In this document: positions 24,921 through 33,784 of the stretch, piece by piece
How positions within the stretch are numbered: position 1 is the stretch's first letter
Layout: every line of letters begins with the position of its first letter
From: an uncultured bacterium
Lineage (GTDB): Bacteria; Bacillota; Clostridia; Peptostreptococcales; Anaerovoracaceae
Assembly: GCA_905214225.1 (NCBI GenBank)
Contig: CAJMLL010000008.1
Location: 1 to 61,802, forward strand
Direction of reading: 5' to 3'
DNA: 61,802 nt
Made by a program: the position numbers and the translations under genes
The notes under the pieces: generated by a model
What the model saw: only the letters and a program-made list of their open reading frames with translations
Databases searched by the model: none
Told to the model about the DNA's origin: nothing

Positions 24921-25240
24921 AAAAGAAAAATCCCAAGAGGAAAATGCTCTGTTTTCCTCCTGGGACGAAATTTCAAAATCCGCGGTGCCACCCAGTTTGA
25001 TCAGCTGAATTCTATAACTCAGCGATCCTCTCATCCGCATACCAACATATACGCTGCCCTGTACGATTGCAGATTCGTCGAGGCATACTCTCCAGCCGGC
25101 CAGTTTGAATAAGATGGTCATTTTCCGGATTTCACCCCACCCTCAAAAGCCCATTCGGCTGCAGTTTCCGCGCCGCAATCTCAGCATCTGCGGCTCTCTG
25201 TACCTTCCCGTGCAGCTTACTCACTCTTTCTCAACGGTTT
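24921..25240 (-). ncRNA. T-box leader, specifier read as UGG (tRNA-Trp)
   Basis: On the minus strand a Stem I region carries AGTA (25221-25218) opposite GAA (25156-25154), the S-turn pair flanking the specifier. The next triplet is TGG at 25153-25151. The T-box bulge GGGTGGCACCGCGG lies at 24994-24981. Its variable base C would pair with discriminator G73, which bacterial tRNA-Trp has. A terminator hairpin (24965-24931) with a T-rich run (24930-24921) follows, 90 bases before the M20 start. Low charged tRNA-Trp would thus raise expression of the M20 and permease genes. Confidence 0.9.
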
Positions 25241-25378
25241 GTCTGTGATGAACTTGTGAATATAACTTAACATTGATCATGAAATTTGTCAAGAAACAGT
25301 GTGGATTTTTGTGGGAACAGACAATAATCTGAGCCGGCGCTTAAGGGAAATTTAATAATTGGCCATGCATGGATGTGC

Positions 25379-25384
25379 TATAAT
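25379..25384 (+). promoter_or_regulatory. -10 box of the zinc ribbon gene
   Basis: TATAAT is 77 bases before the ATG. The -35 region (TAATTG at about 17 bases upstream) is weak. Confidence 0.45.
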
Positions 25385-25460
25385 GACAGCACCTGAAACA
25401 GAATCTTCACAGTAGATCTGTCCGACAGTCAGATCGGTAAATTTCAAGGAGGGAATAGAA

Positions 25461-25682
25461 ATGGCAAAACGTAATTTAAGCGCAGACTGGGTATGCCCGA
25501 AGTGCGGAAACAGAGGGGCTGATGTGGATCAGTTCCAGGCGACAGGTGGAAGCTTTGCGAAAATGTTTGATGTGCAGAATAAGAAGTTTACAACGGTTTC
25601 CTGCAGACGCTGCGGGTATACGGAATTGTATAAAGGTGATACCAGCACGCTGATGAATATCCTGGATTTCCTGACGGATTAA
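25461..25682 (+). CDS. Small zinc ribbon protein
   Basis: This 73-residue protein has two CxxC pairs, CPKCG near residue 14 and CRRCGYTEL near residue 49, making a four-Cys zinc ribbon around a short middle segment. It matches widespread Firmicute nucleic-acid-binding-type zinc ribbon proteins of undefined role. AAGGAGGG precedes the ATG and a clear terminator follows at 25735, so it is a single-gene unit. Confidence 0.88.
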   Translation: MAKRNLSADWVCPKCGNRGADVDQFQATGGSFAKMFDVQNKKFTTVSCRRCGYTELYKGDTSTLMNILDFLTD

Positions 25683-25734
25683 GGCAGAATGTCTATGTGA
25701 CTATTCTGTATATGATGCAGAGAATCGGGTCGTT

Positions 25735-25777
25735 GAAGAAGAACGTTTCGGGAGATAAACCGGACGTTCTTCTTTTT
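25735..25777 (+). terminator. Terminator of the zinc ribbon gene
   Basis: AAGAAGAACGT (25736-25746) pairs perfectly with ACGTTCTTCTT, followed by TTT. It lies 53 bases after the stop. Confidence 0.85.
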
Positions 25778-25829
25778 ATGTTCTTTCCTCAGATGTTAAA
25801 TTATTGAAGCGAATGAGGCAAATATGAGG

Positions 25830-26191
25830 TTACAGAAGGTCAGCCTATCGAGGATACGATGATTCGGGAAACAGCCCGGGCGGAAACAGCGGCGCGTCTT
25901 CATCGTCCTCTGTGGTCAGCCAGGACACGGTGACTGCCGATTATGACGGAGGACATTCTGAAAGCGGTCAGAATGAGCTGCCGATCGAGACGCAGGATGG
26001 ACAAAAGGTAATCAGCAAGGCTGTCCCGACCAGAGACGGTTTTGAATTTAAAGGCCGGAAAGACAATCGTATACGTACTGGGCGCCAACGGAGTTCGTGA
26101 TAAGTGCGTAGTTACCGTTAAAGAATCTCCTTATACTGTTCACAAAGGCAGGCATCGGATGGGTATAATGAATGTGTTGGAATTTAAATGA
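25830..26191 (+). pseudogene. Debris of a surface protein with Ig-like/InlB-type repeats
   Basis: One frame reads GYDDSGNSPGGNSGASSSSSV and later ISKAVPTRDGFEFKG, the pattern of a Ser-rich linker and an InlB-type repeat. A different frame then reads AGKTIVYVLGANGVRDKCVVTVKE, the last strands of a bacterial Ig-like domain, ending at TGA 26189. Frames are broken, there is no start or signal peptide, and the parts are joined abruptly. It is a gene relic. Confidence 0.65.
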
Positions 26192-26207
26192 AAAGGAGTG
26201 AACAAGA

Positions 26208-26903
26208 TTGGGTAACAGTATGACAAAAGAACGCAAATACGAGCGTTTGAATTGTTTTGCGCCGCCGGAGAAAATTGTGTCCGAGCGGAAATATAATCTG
26301 ATTCTGGGCGGTACGATTCTCTACGGACTGCTGATCAATGTGCTGATGTGCCGGTATTTCCCGGCGGTTCAGCTGGCGGAGTCGGTCGGAACGCTGGGCC
26401 TGTTTATCGGATATATCGCTCTGACGATTGCCGGAGTGGTGATTTCCTCGACCTCGAAGAATGCGGGAGTCAGCTTCCTGGGCTATAACCTCATCGTCCT
26501 GCCGATCGGTGTGATGGTGACGATTCTGGTGACGGCCTATGGAGGGCTCAGTTCTTCCGCCGTTATTTCCGCCTTCTGGTATACCGGTGTGATTACACTG
26601 ATTATGTGCGCGGCAGCGGCGGCATTTCCGAGGTTCTTCGCAAGAATCGGGGGCTTCCTCTTCTCGGCTCTGATCGGACTCATGGTCGTCGGACTTCTGA
26701 CCTGGCTGATTCCGGGAATGACATCGTTTTACTCGATTGCGGGCGCGGTGATTTTCAGCCTGTACATCGGCTATGACATGTTCCGTTCGCAGGTTTATCC
26801 GAAGACCGCAGACAATGCAGTGGACTGTGCGGTAGATATCTATCTGGATATTATCAATCTCTTCATCATGCTGCTGCAGATTTTCGGAAACAGAGATAAC
26901 TAA
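26208..26903 (+). CDS. Bax inhibitor-1/YccA-family membrane protein
   Basis: This 231-residue protein has seven likely spans. The BI-1 C-terminal signature SLYIGYDMFRSQVYPKTADNAVDCAVDIYLDIINLFIMLLQIFG ends with the conserved Asp-rich helix tied to ion or pH sensing in this family. Translation most likely starts at TTG 26208, nine bases after AAAAGGAG; the first ATG (26220) is 21 bases away. Bacterial members are implicated in calcium leak or membrane protein quality control; the role here is unknown. Confidence 0.9.
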   Translation: MGNSMTKERKYERLNCFAPPEKIVSERKYNLILGGTILYGLLINVLMCRYFPAVQLAESVGTLGLFIGYIALTIAGVVISSTSKNAGVSFLGYNLIVLPIGVMVTILVTAYGGLSSSAVISAFWYTGVITLIMCAAAAAFPRFFARIGGFLFSALIGLMVVGLLTWLIPGMTSFYSIAGAVIFSLYIGYDMFRSQVYPKTADNAVDCAVDIYLDIINLFIMLLQIFGNRDN

Positions 26904-26940
26904 TCGGAAAGAGACAATTTACCAACAGAAGATAAAAAAG

Positions 26941-26989
26941 AAAGGCTGCGGCTTCAGGCAGCGAAAGGGTCTGAGGCTGCGGCCTTTTT
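26941..26989. terminator. Bidirectional terminator between BI-1 and orphan ThrE half
   Basis: AAAGGCTGCGGCTTCAG and CTGAGGCTGCGGCCTTT pair over about 17 positions with wobbles and are followed by TTTTTC on the plus strand. It lies directly between convergent genes. Confidence 0.75.
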
Positions 26990-27493
26990 CTAGCGTTTAT
27001 AGGAATTCGTGCTTCTGTGGTTCAGGTCGTGGCCGAGGAGACCTGCAATTTCTTCAGCGATTATCTGTACATAGTGGAAGAGGGTATCGTAGATCAGGTA
27101 GCCGAAAACAATGGCGATGCAGACAGCAAGCAGCGATCCCAGCTGCTTTTCTGCCATCGCTTTGTTTCCCGTCACCAGTCCGTACATGGAATAGTACAGC
27201 GGCGCTCCCGGATAGAGGGGAAAGGCGCAGGTGGAAGTAAAAATCGTGGATGGTGCTTTTTTGACTCTGGACATGACGGTCGCATACAGCGCCACAAACA
27301 TGGCCCCGATAGTGGTCGCGGCGAAGCTGTTTGGGATCACCGCGTATACACCCAGATAAACCAGCCAGGTAAAGAAAGAGCCGATGGCGCAGTCGAGGAC
27401 CTGACGTCCGCGGACGCCAAAGAGCAGGGTAAACCCCGTGCAGCCGACGGTACAGGAAATCAGTTGAATCGGTATGCTGGGATTCAGGCCCAT
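26990..27493 (-). CDS. Orphan ThrE C-terminal-half paralogue
   Basis: This 167-residue protein with about five spans is clearly related to the ThrE half at 150-734 (shared VQLISCTxxCTGF, KAPxTIF, CAFPL and YYxMYG). It lacks that copy's long charged tail. No N-terminal-half gene is present upstream, although the family normally needs both. It may pair with the product of 734-1528 or be non-functional. AAAGGAG precedes the start at 27493. Confidence 0.82.
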   Translation of the reverse strand: MGLNPSIPIQLISCTVGCTGFTLLFGVRGRQVLDCAIGSFFTWLVYLGVYAVIPNSFAATTIGAMFVALYATVMSRVKKAPSTIFTSTCAFPLYPGAPLYYSMYGLVTGNKAMAEKQLGSLLAVCIAIVFGYLIYDTLFHYVQIIAEEIAGLLGHDLNHRSTNSYKR

Positions 27494-27973
27494 GTTGTGC
27501 TCCTTTCTTGTAGTATCGCTTAATTAAAGAAGCGACGGCGATTGATGTGCGGCAGACCGGCCTTCCGTCATGTCCGGATTTTCGGCGGCGCAGTGAAAGA
27601 GTCTGCCAGGCAGACAGGCGGCGCAGCAGGCCGGAGTCCCCGCAGCCGGATGGTGTGTTTATCAGTAGACCCAGAATCCGGACGACGAACAGAATAAAGA
27701 AAAAGGAATCTTTCCCGGCGGCGGCGCTGATATTCTCATAATCCATGATCTGCCTGTTCATGCAAACAGAACGCTGATTCATCTATTCTGAGTATATCAA
27801 GTTCCGCCTTCTGCGGCAACGATTCCTTTTTCCGTATTGTATTGCTTGAGAGGTTTGTATATGTCTGTTTTCAGAGTGTTTTGCTGCGGAGCAGGGAGTT
27901 TCTGCCCCCGCCGGCGTATTTCAAAAGGCGGGGGCGTTTCTCCTTGCTCGTTTGTGTTTTGTCGGAAGTTCTG
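27494..27973. other. Noncoding interval with a GC-rich hairpin
   Basis: No supported gene is seen. GCCCCCGCC (27904-27912) pairs perfectly with GGCGGGGGC (27927-27935), 39 bases beyond the proC stop, and is the likely end of the hydroxyproline operon, although it lacks a strong T run on the minus strand. The remaining sequence upstream of the orphan ThrE half could be eroded DNA of its lost partner. Confidence 0.5.
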
Positions 27974-28783
27974 CTATTTAGCGCTCTGCATCTCGATGGA
28001 TTTCTCGGTGCATGCCTGAACGCCTTCGATCACTGCGGTACGCAGGCCCATCTCCTCCAGTGTGCGGACTGCAGCGATGGTTGTTCCGGCAGGGGAGCTT
28101 ACCATGTCTTTCAGGACTCCCGGATGCAGGCCGGTCTCCATCAGCATCTTGGCGGTTCCGTAAACGGTCTGCTCAGCAAATTCGTAAGCGGTCGCTCTCT
28201 GCATGCCGCCCAGAACGGCTGCGTCTGCCATGGCCTCGATGAACATGCAGACATAGGCCGGGCCGCTTCCGCTGACTCCGGTTACCACGTCGAAGAGGTT
28301 CTCCGGCATGAGCTCAGCCTTTCCGAAACCTCTGAGGATCTTCAAAGCGAGCTGGGCTTCTTCGTCTGTAACGTACTCGTTCGGGCAGGCAGCGGCCATT
28401 CCTTCACCGACCTGAGCCGGCGTGTTCGGCATAACGCGGACAATCTTGACCGGCTTATGGTCAAAGGCATCTGCCAGGTAGTCCAGAGTCCTGCCGGCAC
28501 CGATGCTGATGAAAAGCTGATCTTCGCGGACATGATCCTTGATTCCGTCGATCATGGACGCGTAGTACTGCGGCTTGATCGCGAAGAATACGACGTCGCA
28601 GTTCTTCAGGACTTCCAGGTTGTCGGCGGTGACGTTGATGCCGTTGGCTTCCTTCGTCTTCTGGCGGCCGGCCTCAACCGGGTCAGCGCCCCAGATGTCC
28701 TCAGGCTTGAAGAGGCCGTTCTTGATGATGCCTCCCATCATTGCGTTTGCCATAACTCCGCATCCGATAAATCCTAATTTCAT
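27974..28783 (-). CDS. proC: Pyrroline-5-carboxylate reductase
   Basis: This 269-residue enzyme has the N-terminal dinucleotide site KLGFIGCGVMANAMMGG, the VFFAIKPQYY strand, RVMPNTPAQVGEGMAA and the C-terminal signature VTGVSGSGPAYVCMFIEAMADAAVLGG. It reduces 1-pyrroline-5-carboxylate to L-proline with NAD(P)H. AGGAGG precedes the ATG. It is the last gene behind the hydroxyproline dehydratase, whose product is exactly its substrate, so here it probably serves hydroxyproline use rather than only proline biosynthesis. Confidence 0.95.
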   Translation of the reverse strand: MKLGFIGCGVMANAMMGGIIKNGLFKPEDIWGADPVEAGRQKTKEANGINVTADNLEVLKNCDVVFFAIKPQYYASMIDGIKDHVREDQLFISIGAGRTLDYLADAFDHKPVKIVRVMPNTPAQVGEGMAAACPNEYVTDEEAQLALKILRGFGKAELMPENLFDVVTGVSGSGPAYVCMFIEAMADAAVLGGMQRATAYEFAEQTVYGTAKMLMETGLHPGVLKDMVSSPAGTTIAAVRTLEEMGLRTAVIEGVQACTEKSIEMQSAK

Positions 28784-28906
28784 TGGTTTTTCTCCTCCTA
28801 TAACTTCTTCTTATATAGTATTACAGCTGACAAAATTTACCTGCGCAAGGGCACTCCCGGAAGGACTGCCCTGTACGCGTGACGATATCGACCTGCAAGG
28901 GCGCCT

Positions 28907-31279
28907 CTAGAAAGACTGCTCTGTACGTGCGATGATCTCATCCTGCAGCGGCTTGTCCAGGTTGTGGAAGTAGTCGCTGTATCCGGCAACGCGGACGATC
29001 AGATCCTTGTATTCTTCCGGATGGGCCTGTGCATCCAGCAGGGTCTGTCTGTCGATGACATTGAACTGGATATGGTGTCCGTCCATCGCGAAGTAAGCGC
29101 GGATCAGGCTGGCCATGTTATCCAGTCCCTTTTCTCCGGCTACGACGCTCGGGGTGAACTTCTGATTCAGCAGGGTACCGCCGGTAGAGCAATGGTCCAT
29201 CTTGGCGCAGGACTTGATGACTGCAGTCGGGCCGTGGGTATCTGCGGATTTCTCCGGGGAGATTCCCTCGGATACCGGCTTGTGGGCGAGACGTCCGTTG
29301 GCGGTTGCGTTCAGGACATCACCGAAGTAAACATGGCAGGTAGTCGGCAGCATATCGATGTGATAAGTTCCGCCGCAGACGGTTTTTCTGCCGGTTACGG
29401 TGTCACGGTATGCCTTGAAGACATCCTGCATGATGTCGTCTGCATAGTCGTCATCGTTTCCGTATTTCGGGGAACGGTCGTGAACCATGCGGAATACGTC
29501 GTCATGTCCTTCATAATTGTCGTCCATGGCCTGGATCAGTTCGTCCATGGTCAGATCCTGCTTATCGTAAACGTGATATTTAATTGCGGCGAGGCAGTCG
29601 GTGATGGTTCCGATTCCTACGCCCTGGATATATCTGGTGTTGTAGCGCGCTCCGCCTGCGTTGTAGTCTTTTCCGTTCTTGATGCAGTCATCGGTGACGA
29701 TGGACAGGAACGGGGCAGGCATGTCCTCTGCGTAGAGTTTTTCGATGACGTTGTTTCCTCTTACCTTCATATCAACAAAGTAGGTCAGCTGCTTCTGGAA
29801 GGCGTCAAAGAGTTCATCGTATGTCTTGTAGTCTTTTGCGTATCCGGTCTTCAGGCCGAGCTGCTTTCCGCTGACGTTGTCGAATCCGTTGTAGAGGGTG
29901 AGCTGGAAAATCTTCGGGATGTTCAGGTAACCGGTGAGGATGTAAGCTTCCTTGCCCCAACATCCGGTTTCCACGCATCCGGAGGATCCGCCGCATCTTG
30001 CATCGTCCAGTGTCTTTCCGGCGTTCAGCAGTTCCTGAACGATTTCATCTGTGTTGTAGAATGCCGGCTGACCCCAGCCCTTTCTGGAGATCTCGCAGGC
30101 ACGCTTCAGGAAACGGTCCGGAGTTTTTTTACTGATCTGTACGTTGGAATTTGGCTGAACCAGTTTCATGGCGTCCATGCAGTCCAGAATCAGGTAGCTG
30201 ACATCGTTTACGCCGTTGCTTCCGTCAGGACGGATTCCGCCGGTGTTGATGTTTGCAAAGTCTGTGTAGGTTCCGCTTTCCTTGAGGGTGACGCCGACCT
30301 TGACCGGGGCAGGCTGGTTGTAGAATTTTACCCAGAGGCATTCCAGCAGCTCCAGGGCAAAATCATCGGTCAGGATTCCGTCTTCTGTATCCTGTTCATA
30401 GTATGGATACAGATGCTGGTCGAGACGTCCCGGGCTGAATGCGTCCCAAGGATTCAGCTCGGAAGTTACTGCCAGGTGGGTGAACCAGTAAGCCTGAAGT
30501 GCCTGCCAGTAGGTCTGCGGCTTCTGTGCCGGAACAACGGAGCAGTTTTCTGCAATCTGCAGGAGTTCCTTCTTGCGGATCGGATTTGTCTCCTCCTTTG
30601 CTTTCTCAATGGCCAGGTCGTGATAACGCTGTCCCAGAATCATAACGGCATCGCAGTCGATCATCATGGCTTTCAGTTCTTCTGCCTTGCTGACTGCATC
30701 CATGTCGTTCAGATAATCAAGATGATCCAGAGCTTCCTGGATTTCCTGCTTGTATTCTGCATATCCATGTGTCCAGATACGGTCGCCGCCGCAGGTGTGT
30801 CCCGGGCCTCTCTGCTCCATAAATTCGGTGAACATGCCGGCCGCATAGGCTTCTTTCCATTCCGGGGTCATGCGGTCCAGGATCTTTTCACGCATGGACT
30901 TTCCGGTCCAGTATGGAATGATCTCCTTTTCCTGGAGTTCGATATCTTCCGGAGTAACTTTATAGGCGCAGATGTCACGGTCGTTCATGACATGCATATC
31001 CTCGACGCTGTGGCAGCAGAGTTCCGGGAAAGTCGGGCTTGCCTGAGGATCTTTTCCTTTTTCACCGACGATCAGTTCGTCATCGCCCAGATACAGGGTT
31101 TTCTTGCTGAAGTACTCTTTCAGAACCATTGCACGCATAACTGGAACGGAATACTTTCCTTCGTTTTCGCGGTAGAAATCGGTTTCGATTTTTGCTCTTT
31201 CCAGGTCGATATGAACCGGAGTTGTCGTAGTCATTTCACGGAGTCGTTTAACTCTTTCTGTCATGTTGGCATTTTCCAT
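28907..31279 (-). CDS. hypD: trans-4-hydroxy-L-proline dehydratase (glycyl radical enzyme)
   Basis: This 790-residue glycyl radical enzyme carries the thiyl Cys and partner Glu in GGSSGCVETGCWGKEAY (C435 and E437 from the chosen start) and the C-terminal glycyl radical motif RVAGYSDYF (Gly about 766). The GCVE form and the adjacent proC match HypD, which dehydrates trans-4-hydroxyproline to pyrroline-5-carboxylate without oxygen. The ATG at 31279 has TTGGAGG eight bases upstream; a TTG at 31294 overlaps that site and is rejected. Its activase gene lies immediately upstream. Confidence 0.93.
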   Translation of the reverse strand: MENANMTERVKRLREMTTTTPVHIDLERAKIETDFYRENEGKYSVPVMRAMVLKEYFSKKTLYLGDDELIVGEKGKDPQASPTFPELCCHSVEDMHVMNDRDICAYKVTPEDIELQEKEIIPYWTGKSMREKILDRMTPEWKEAYAAGMFTEFMEQRGPGHTCGGDRIWTHGYAEYKQEIQEALDHLDYLNDMDAVSKAEELKAMMIDCDAVMILGQRYHDLAIEKAKEETNPIRKKELLQIAENCSVVPAQKPQTYWQALQAYWFTHLAVTSELNPWDAFSPGRLDQHLYPYYEQDTEDGILTDDFALELLECLWVKFYNQPAPVKVGVTLKESGTYTDFANINTGGIRPDGSNGVNDVSYLILDCMDAMKLVQPNSNVQISKKTPDRFLKRACEISRKGWGQPAFYNTDEIVQELLNAGKTLDDARCGGSSGCVETGCWGKEAYILTGYLNIPKIFQLTLYNGFDNVSGKQLGLKTGYAKDYKTYDELFDAFQKQLTYFVDMKVRGNNVIEKLYAEDMPAPFLSIVTDDCIKNGKDYNAGGARYNTRYIQGVGIGTITDCLAAIKYHVYDKQDLTMDELIQAMDDNYEGHDDVFRMVHDRSPKYGNDDDYADDIMQDVFKAYRDTVTGRKTVCGGTYHIDMLPTTCHVYFGDVLNATANGRLAHKPVSEGISPEKSADTHGPTAVIKSCAKMDHCSTGGTLLNQKFTPSVVAGEKGLDNMASLIRAYFAMDGHHIQFNVIDRQTLLDAQAHPEEYKDLIVRVAGYSDYFHNLDKPLQDEIIARTEQSF

Positions 31280-31283
31280 GGTG

Positions 31284-32201
31284 TTATCCTCCAATTTTTA
31301 CGTTGCTGAATCCTGCGTTCAGGAATTGATTGACAAATGTTTCCATGAGTGCATCGCTAGGGACTTCACATTCTTCTCCCGGATACTCTCTTCCGAGTTT
31401 TGCATATTTTCCCTTGCCGGTGTCGTGGTAGGGAAGAAGATTAATCTGAAGTGGGCGGATGTCATTTTCTTTCAGGAAGGCAATAACCTGATTCATGTTT
31501 TCTTCTGTTCCGCTGATTCCCGGGATGGTAGGAATGCGCAGATAGATTCTGCCGCCGTCCCGGCTGAGCTGCTTCAGATTATCAAAGATTAACGCGTTGT
31601 TAGTGCCGATGACACGCTTGTGGGTTTCCGGATCCATGACCTTCAGGTCGTAGAGAAAAATATCTGCATAAGGCAGAATCTTCTGGAATCTCTCGTATGG
31701 CGCATAGCCGCATGTATCGATATTGACGGCGATTCCGTTCCGGTGAAGTTTTCTGGCCAGGCTTACGATTTCATCAAAATCCTGCTGCGCCATGACCTCG
31801 CCGCCGGACAGGGTCACACCACCGCCGGACTGGTCATAGAAAATCTGGTCCTTCAGCAGTTCTTTGATCAGATCTTTCTGCGTATATGTTTCACCGATAA
31901 TTTCCCGTGCCTCATTCACGCAGCGGTCAATGCAGCGGCCGCACAGTGTGCAGAGTTCAGGATCGGTGGATGCCGGAGCGCCCGGCGCAGAAAATGAAAT
32001 AGCCTTCTGCGGACATACATCTGCGCAGTGCCGACAGCCCGTACATTTCTGGGCATCAAACTGCATTTCGCGATTAAACCGCTGTGTTTCCGGATTATGG
32101 CACCATTCACAGCGCAGCGGACATCCTTTATAGAATACGGTTGTACGGATGCCGTCACCGTCGTGGATGGAATATTTCTGAATGTTCGTGATGACGTTCA
32201 A
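31284..32201 (-). CDS. HypD glycyl-radical-activating enzyme (radical SAM)
   Basis: This 305-residue activase has the radical SAM motif CPLRCEWC near residue 30, then an insert with two ferredoxin-type [4Fe-4S] clusters (CTGCRHCADVCPQKAI and CTLCGRCIDRCVNEA), then SGGEVMAQ. This three-cluster plan is usual for activases of the non-PFL glycyl radical enzymes. It abstracts hydrogen from the HypD glycine using SAM. Translation appears to start at TTG 32201 after CGGAG. Its stop is four bases before the hypD ATG, so the two are co-translated. Confidence 0.93.
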   Translation of the reverse strand: MNVITNIQKYSIHDGDGIRTTVFYKGCPLRCEWCHNPETQRFNREMQFDAQKCTGCRHCADVCPQKAISFSAPGAPASTDPELCTLCGRCIDRCVNEAREIIGETYTQKDLIKELLKDQIFYDQSGGGVTLSGGEVMAQQDFDEIVSLARKLHRNGIAVNIDTCGYAPYERFQKILPYADIFLYDLKVMDPETHKRVIGTNNALIFDNLKQLSRDGGRIYLRIPTIPGISGTEENMNQVIAFLKENDIRPLQINLLPYHDTGKGKYAKLGREYPGEECEVPSDALMETFVNQFLNAGFSNVKIGG

Positions 32202-32411
32202 TGCTGCTCTCCGTTTCTTTTTTATACTATTAGAATTAAGTTTATACCGCGGTCTAATTGATATAAAAATATCATATTATACTTTGCAGGAAAATGCAAT
32301 AGGGGAAAAGAAAATACTGTCAGAAACTTCACGATATTGCGCATACTGTATACACGGGTGCGAGCAGGCATGCGGAGAATGAAGAGCGTGCTGCTGCGGT
32401 ATGGGGCGGAA

Positions 32412-32466
32412 CGGCGGGACCGCTGCAGCAAGTCAGCTTTCATCACTTGCTGCAGCGGTCCCGCCG
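32412..32466. terminator. Perfect 22-bp inverted repeat between tetR and the activase gene
   Basis: The arms at 32412-32433 and 32445-32466 are exact complements over 22 bases around an 11-base loop. The T run is weak on the plus strand (AATTTT) and missing on the minus strand, so it is not a simple terminator. It could end the tetR transcript, act as an operator or leave a stable RNA structure. Confidence 0.6.
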
Positions 32467-32517
32467 AATTTTCAACTTAACTAAACAATCAGCCCCAACG
32501 GAAGTTACAGATCCAGT

Positions 32518-33111
32518 TTATTCTGGCTTGTTCTCTCCGCGGAACTTCGCAAACAGGAGCGGCATGTATTCTTTACTGAATTCGCCCAGATCATAGCTGC
32601 CCTTGTTCATGCACCAGTCGGTCACCAGCGCGCGTTCACATACGCCGTACATGTGGACCAGCTGTGCGACAGATTTTTTCTTTGTGATGTCACCTTTTTT
32701 CTGGCCTTCTGTGATAATCCGGCTGAGCATCTGGAAGTAGTAGCGGTTCTGATCCAGCAGGGAACTGCCTTTTTCGTTGGTCAGCTGCGCGGCGTAGAGG
32801 CTGGCGATCAGCTGATAATTGATTTTCTCCCCGATGTAGCAGTGCATCAGATAATTCATCTCTATCAGGCGGTCAAAGCAGTTTTCAATCTTCATGATAT
32901 CCGGCTCAATCAATTTATAGTGTTTGTCCAATATGCTGGAAAGTGTATCCAGAAGCGTGTCCTTGCCGTGAAAGTAATAATAAAAGGAACCTTTTGCAAC
33001 GCCTGCACGTGTAATGATGTCATTGATGGTCGTCTGCTCAAAGCCTTTTTCATGGAAAAGATCCCATGCCGCTTCAATAATTGTTTCCTTTAAATTTTTG
33101 GATTCAGCCAT
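32518..33111 (-). CDS. TetR/AcrR-family regulator of the hydroxyproline operon (predicted)
   Basis: This 197-residue regulator has an N-terminal helix-turn-helix (IIEAAWDLFHEKGFEQTTINDIITRAGVAKGSFYYYFHGKDTLL) and a helical sensor domain rich in aromatic residues. AAGAGGT lies just before the ATG. It is the gene directly upstream of the activase-hypD-proC cluster on the same strand, separated by a 22-bp inverted repeat. The role as regulator of that cluster rests on position only. Confidence 0.88.
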   Translation of the reverse strand: MAESKNLKETIIEAAWDLFHEKGFEQTTINDIITRAGVAKGSFYYYFHGKDTLLDTLSSILDKHYKLIEPDIMKIENCFDRLIEMNYLMHCYIGEKINYQLIASLYAAQLTNEKGSSLLDQNRYYFQMLSRIITEGQKKGDITKKKSVAQLVHMYGVCERALVTDWCMNKGSYDLGEFSKEYMPLLFAKFRGENKPE

Positions 33112-33784
33112 TTTTTACCTCTTTACCCGGTCACCGGTATGCTTTCTTTCTGTCGGACCGATGACAGCCTTTATATATTACTTTATCTTAATCTAAAATT
33201 GAGGGATTGAAAAGATATTTATCCCGGATGCCGGAAATTCACGGAGATTTTTCAGAGCCGGAGAGGCGGAATGCGGGCAGTGCAGAAAAATTTTTCATGG
33301 GGCTGTATCTGCAATTACTTTCCGCGAAGCACAGAAGGCGGGATTCCGTGCGGTAAATCATAGCGGTACACTGGGAAAAGTGCGTGAAAATAAAGAATGC
33401 AGCGGAAAATATCGGAGCGGCGTATACAAAAATGGAAATAAATGTATTGTTAGCCGAACATAAGAACGATATATAATTTATATAGGACGGACATCGATTT
33501 TCATATCGCAGTAACTTTCTTTACAAAGATTTTTCCTGTATAATAACTTATACACCTGTGGCTGCAGAAGCCGCCGTTTTTGTATAATGTATATAAGATG
33601 GCGGATCTGCAATGTTTTCATGTTATAAACGGCCCTGCGGATGCAGGAGTCCGCTTACTCTGCCTGATTCTACACAGAGCGTGAATGATCTGTCGGCAGG
33701 GCAGAGAAAATATCTGTACATGAAAATGCATGATACGCCGCGTGGTGTCTATAAAATATTATGGGTAACAGACAGGAAAGGGAC
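33112..33784. other. Long intergenic leader region before the GH13-HAD gene
   Basis: No gene is supported in these about 670 bases. TATAAT occurs at 33539-33544 and 33583-33588, each with a poor -35, and these are the likely promoters for the downstream sugar operon. A stem CTCTGCC/GGCAGAG spans about 33657-33707. No known riboswitch was recognised. Confidence 0.5.

Noticed and set aside
27547..27782. Possible lost N-terminal ThrE half upstream of the orphan C-half
   Set aside because: None of the reading frames shows the expected GAE/SRAEDS or membrane signatures.
28964..31309. Long plus-strand open frame opposite hypD
   Set aside because: It mirrors hypD codon by codon and has no independent support.
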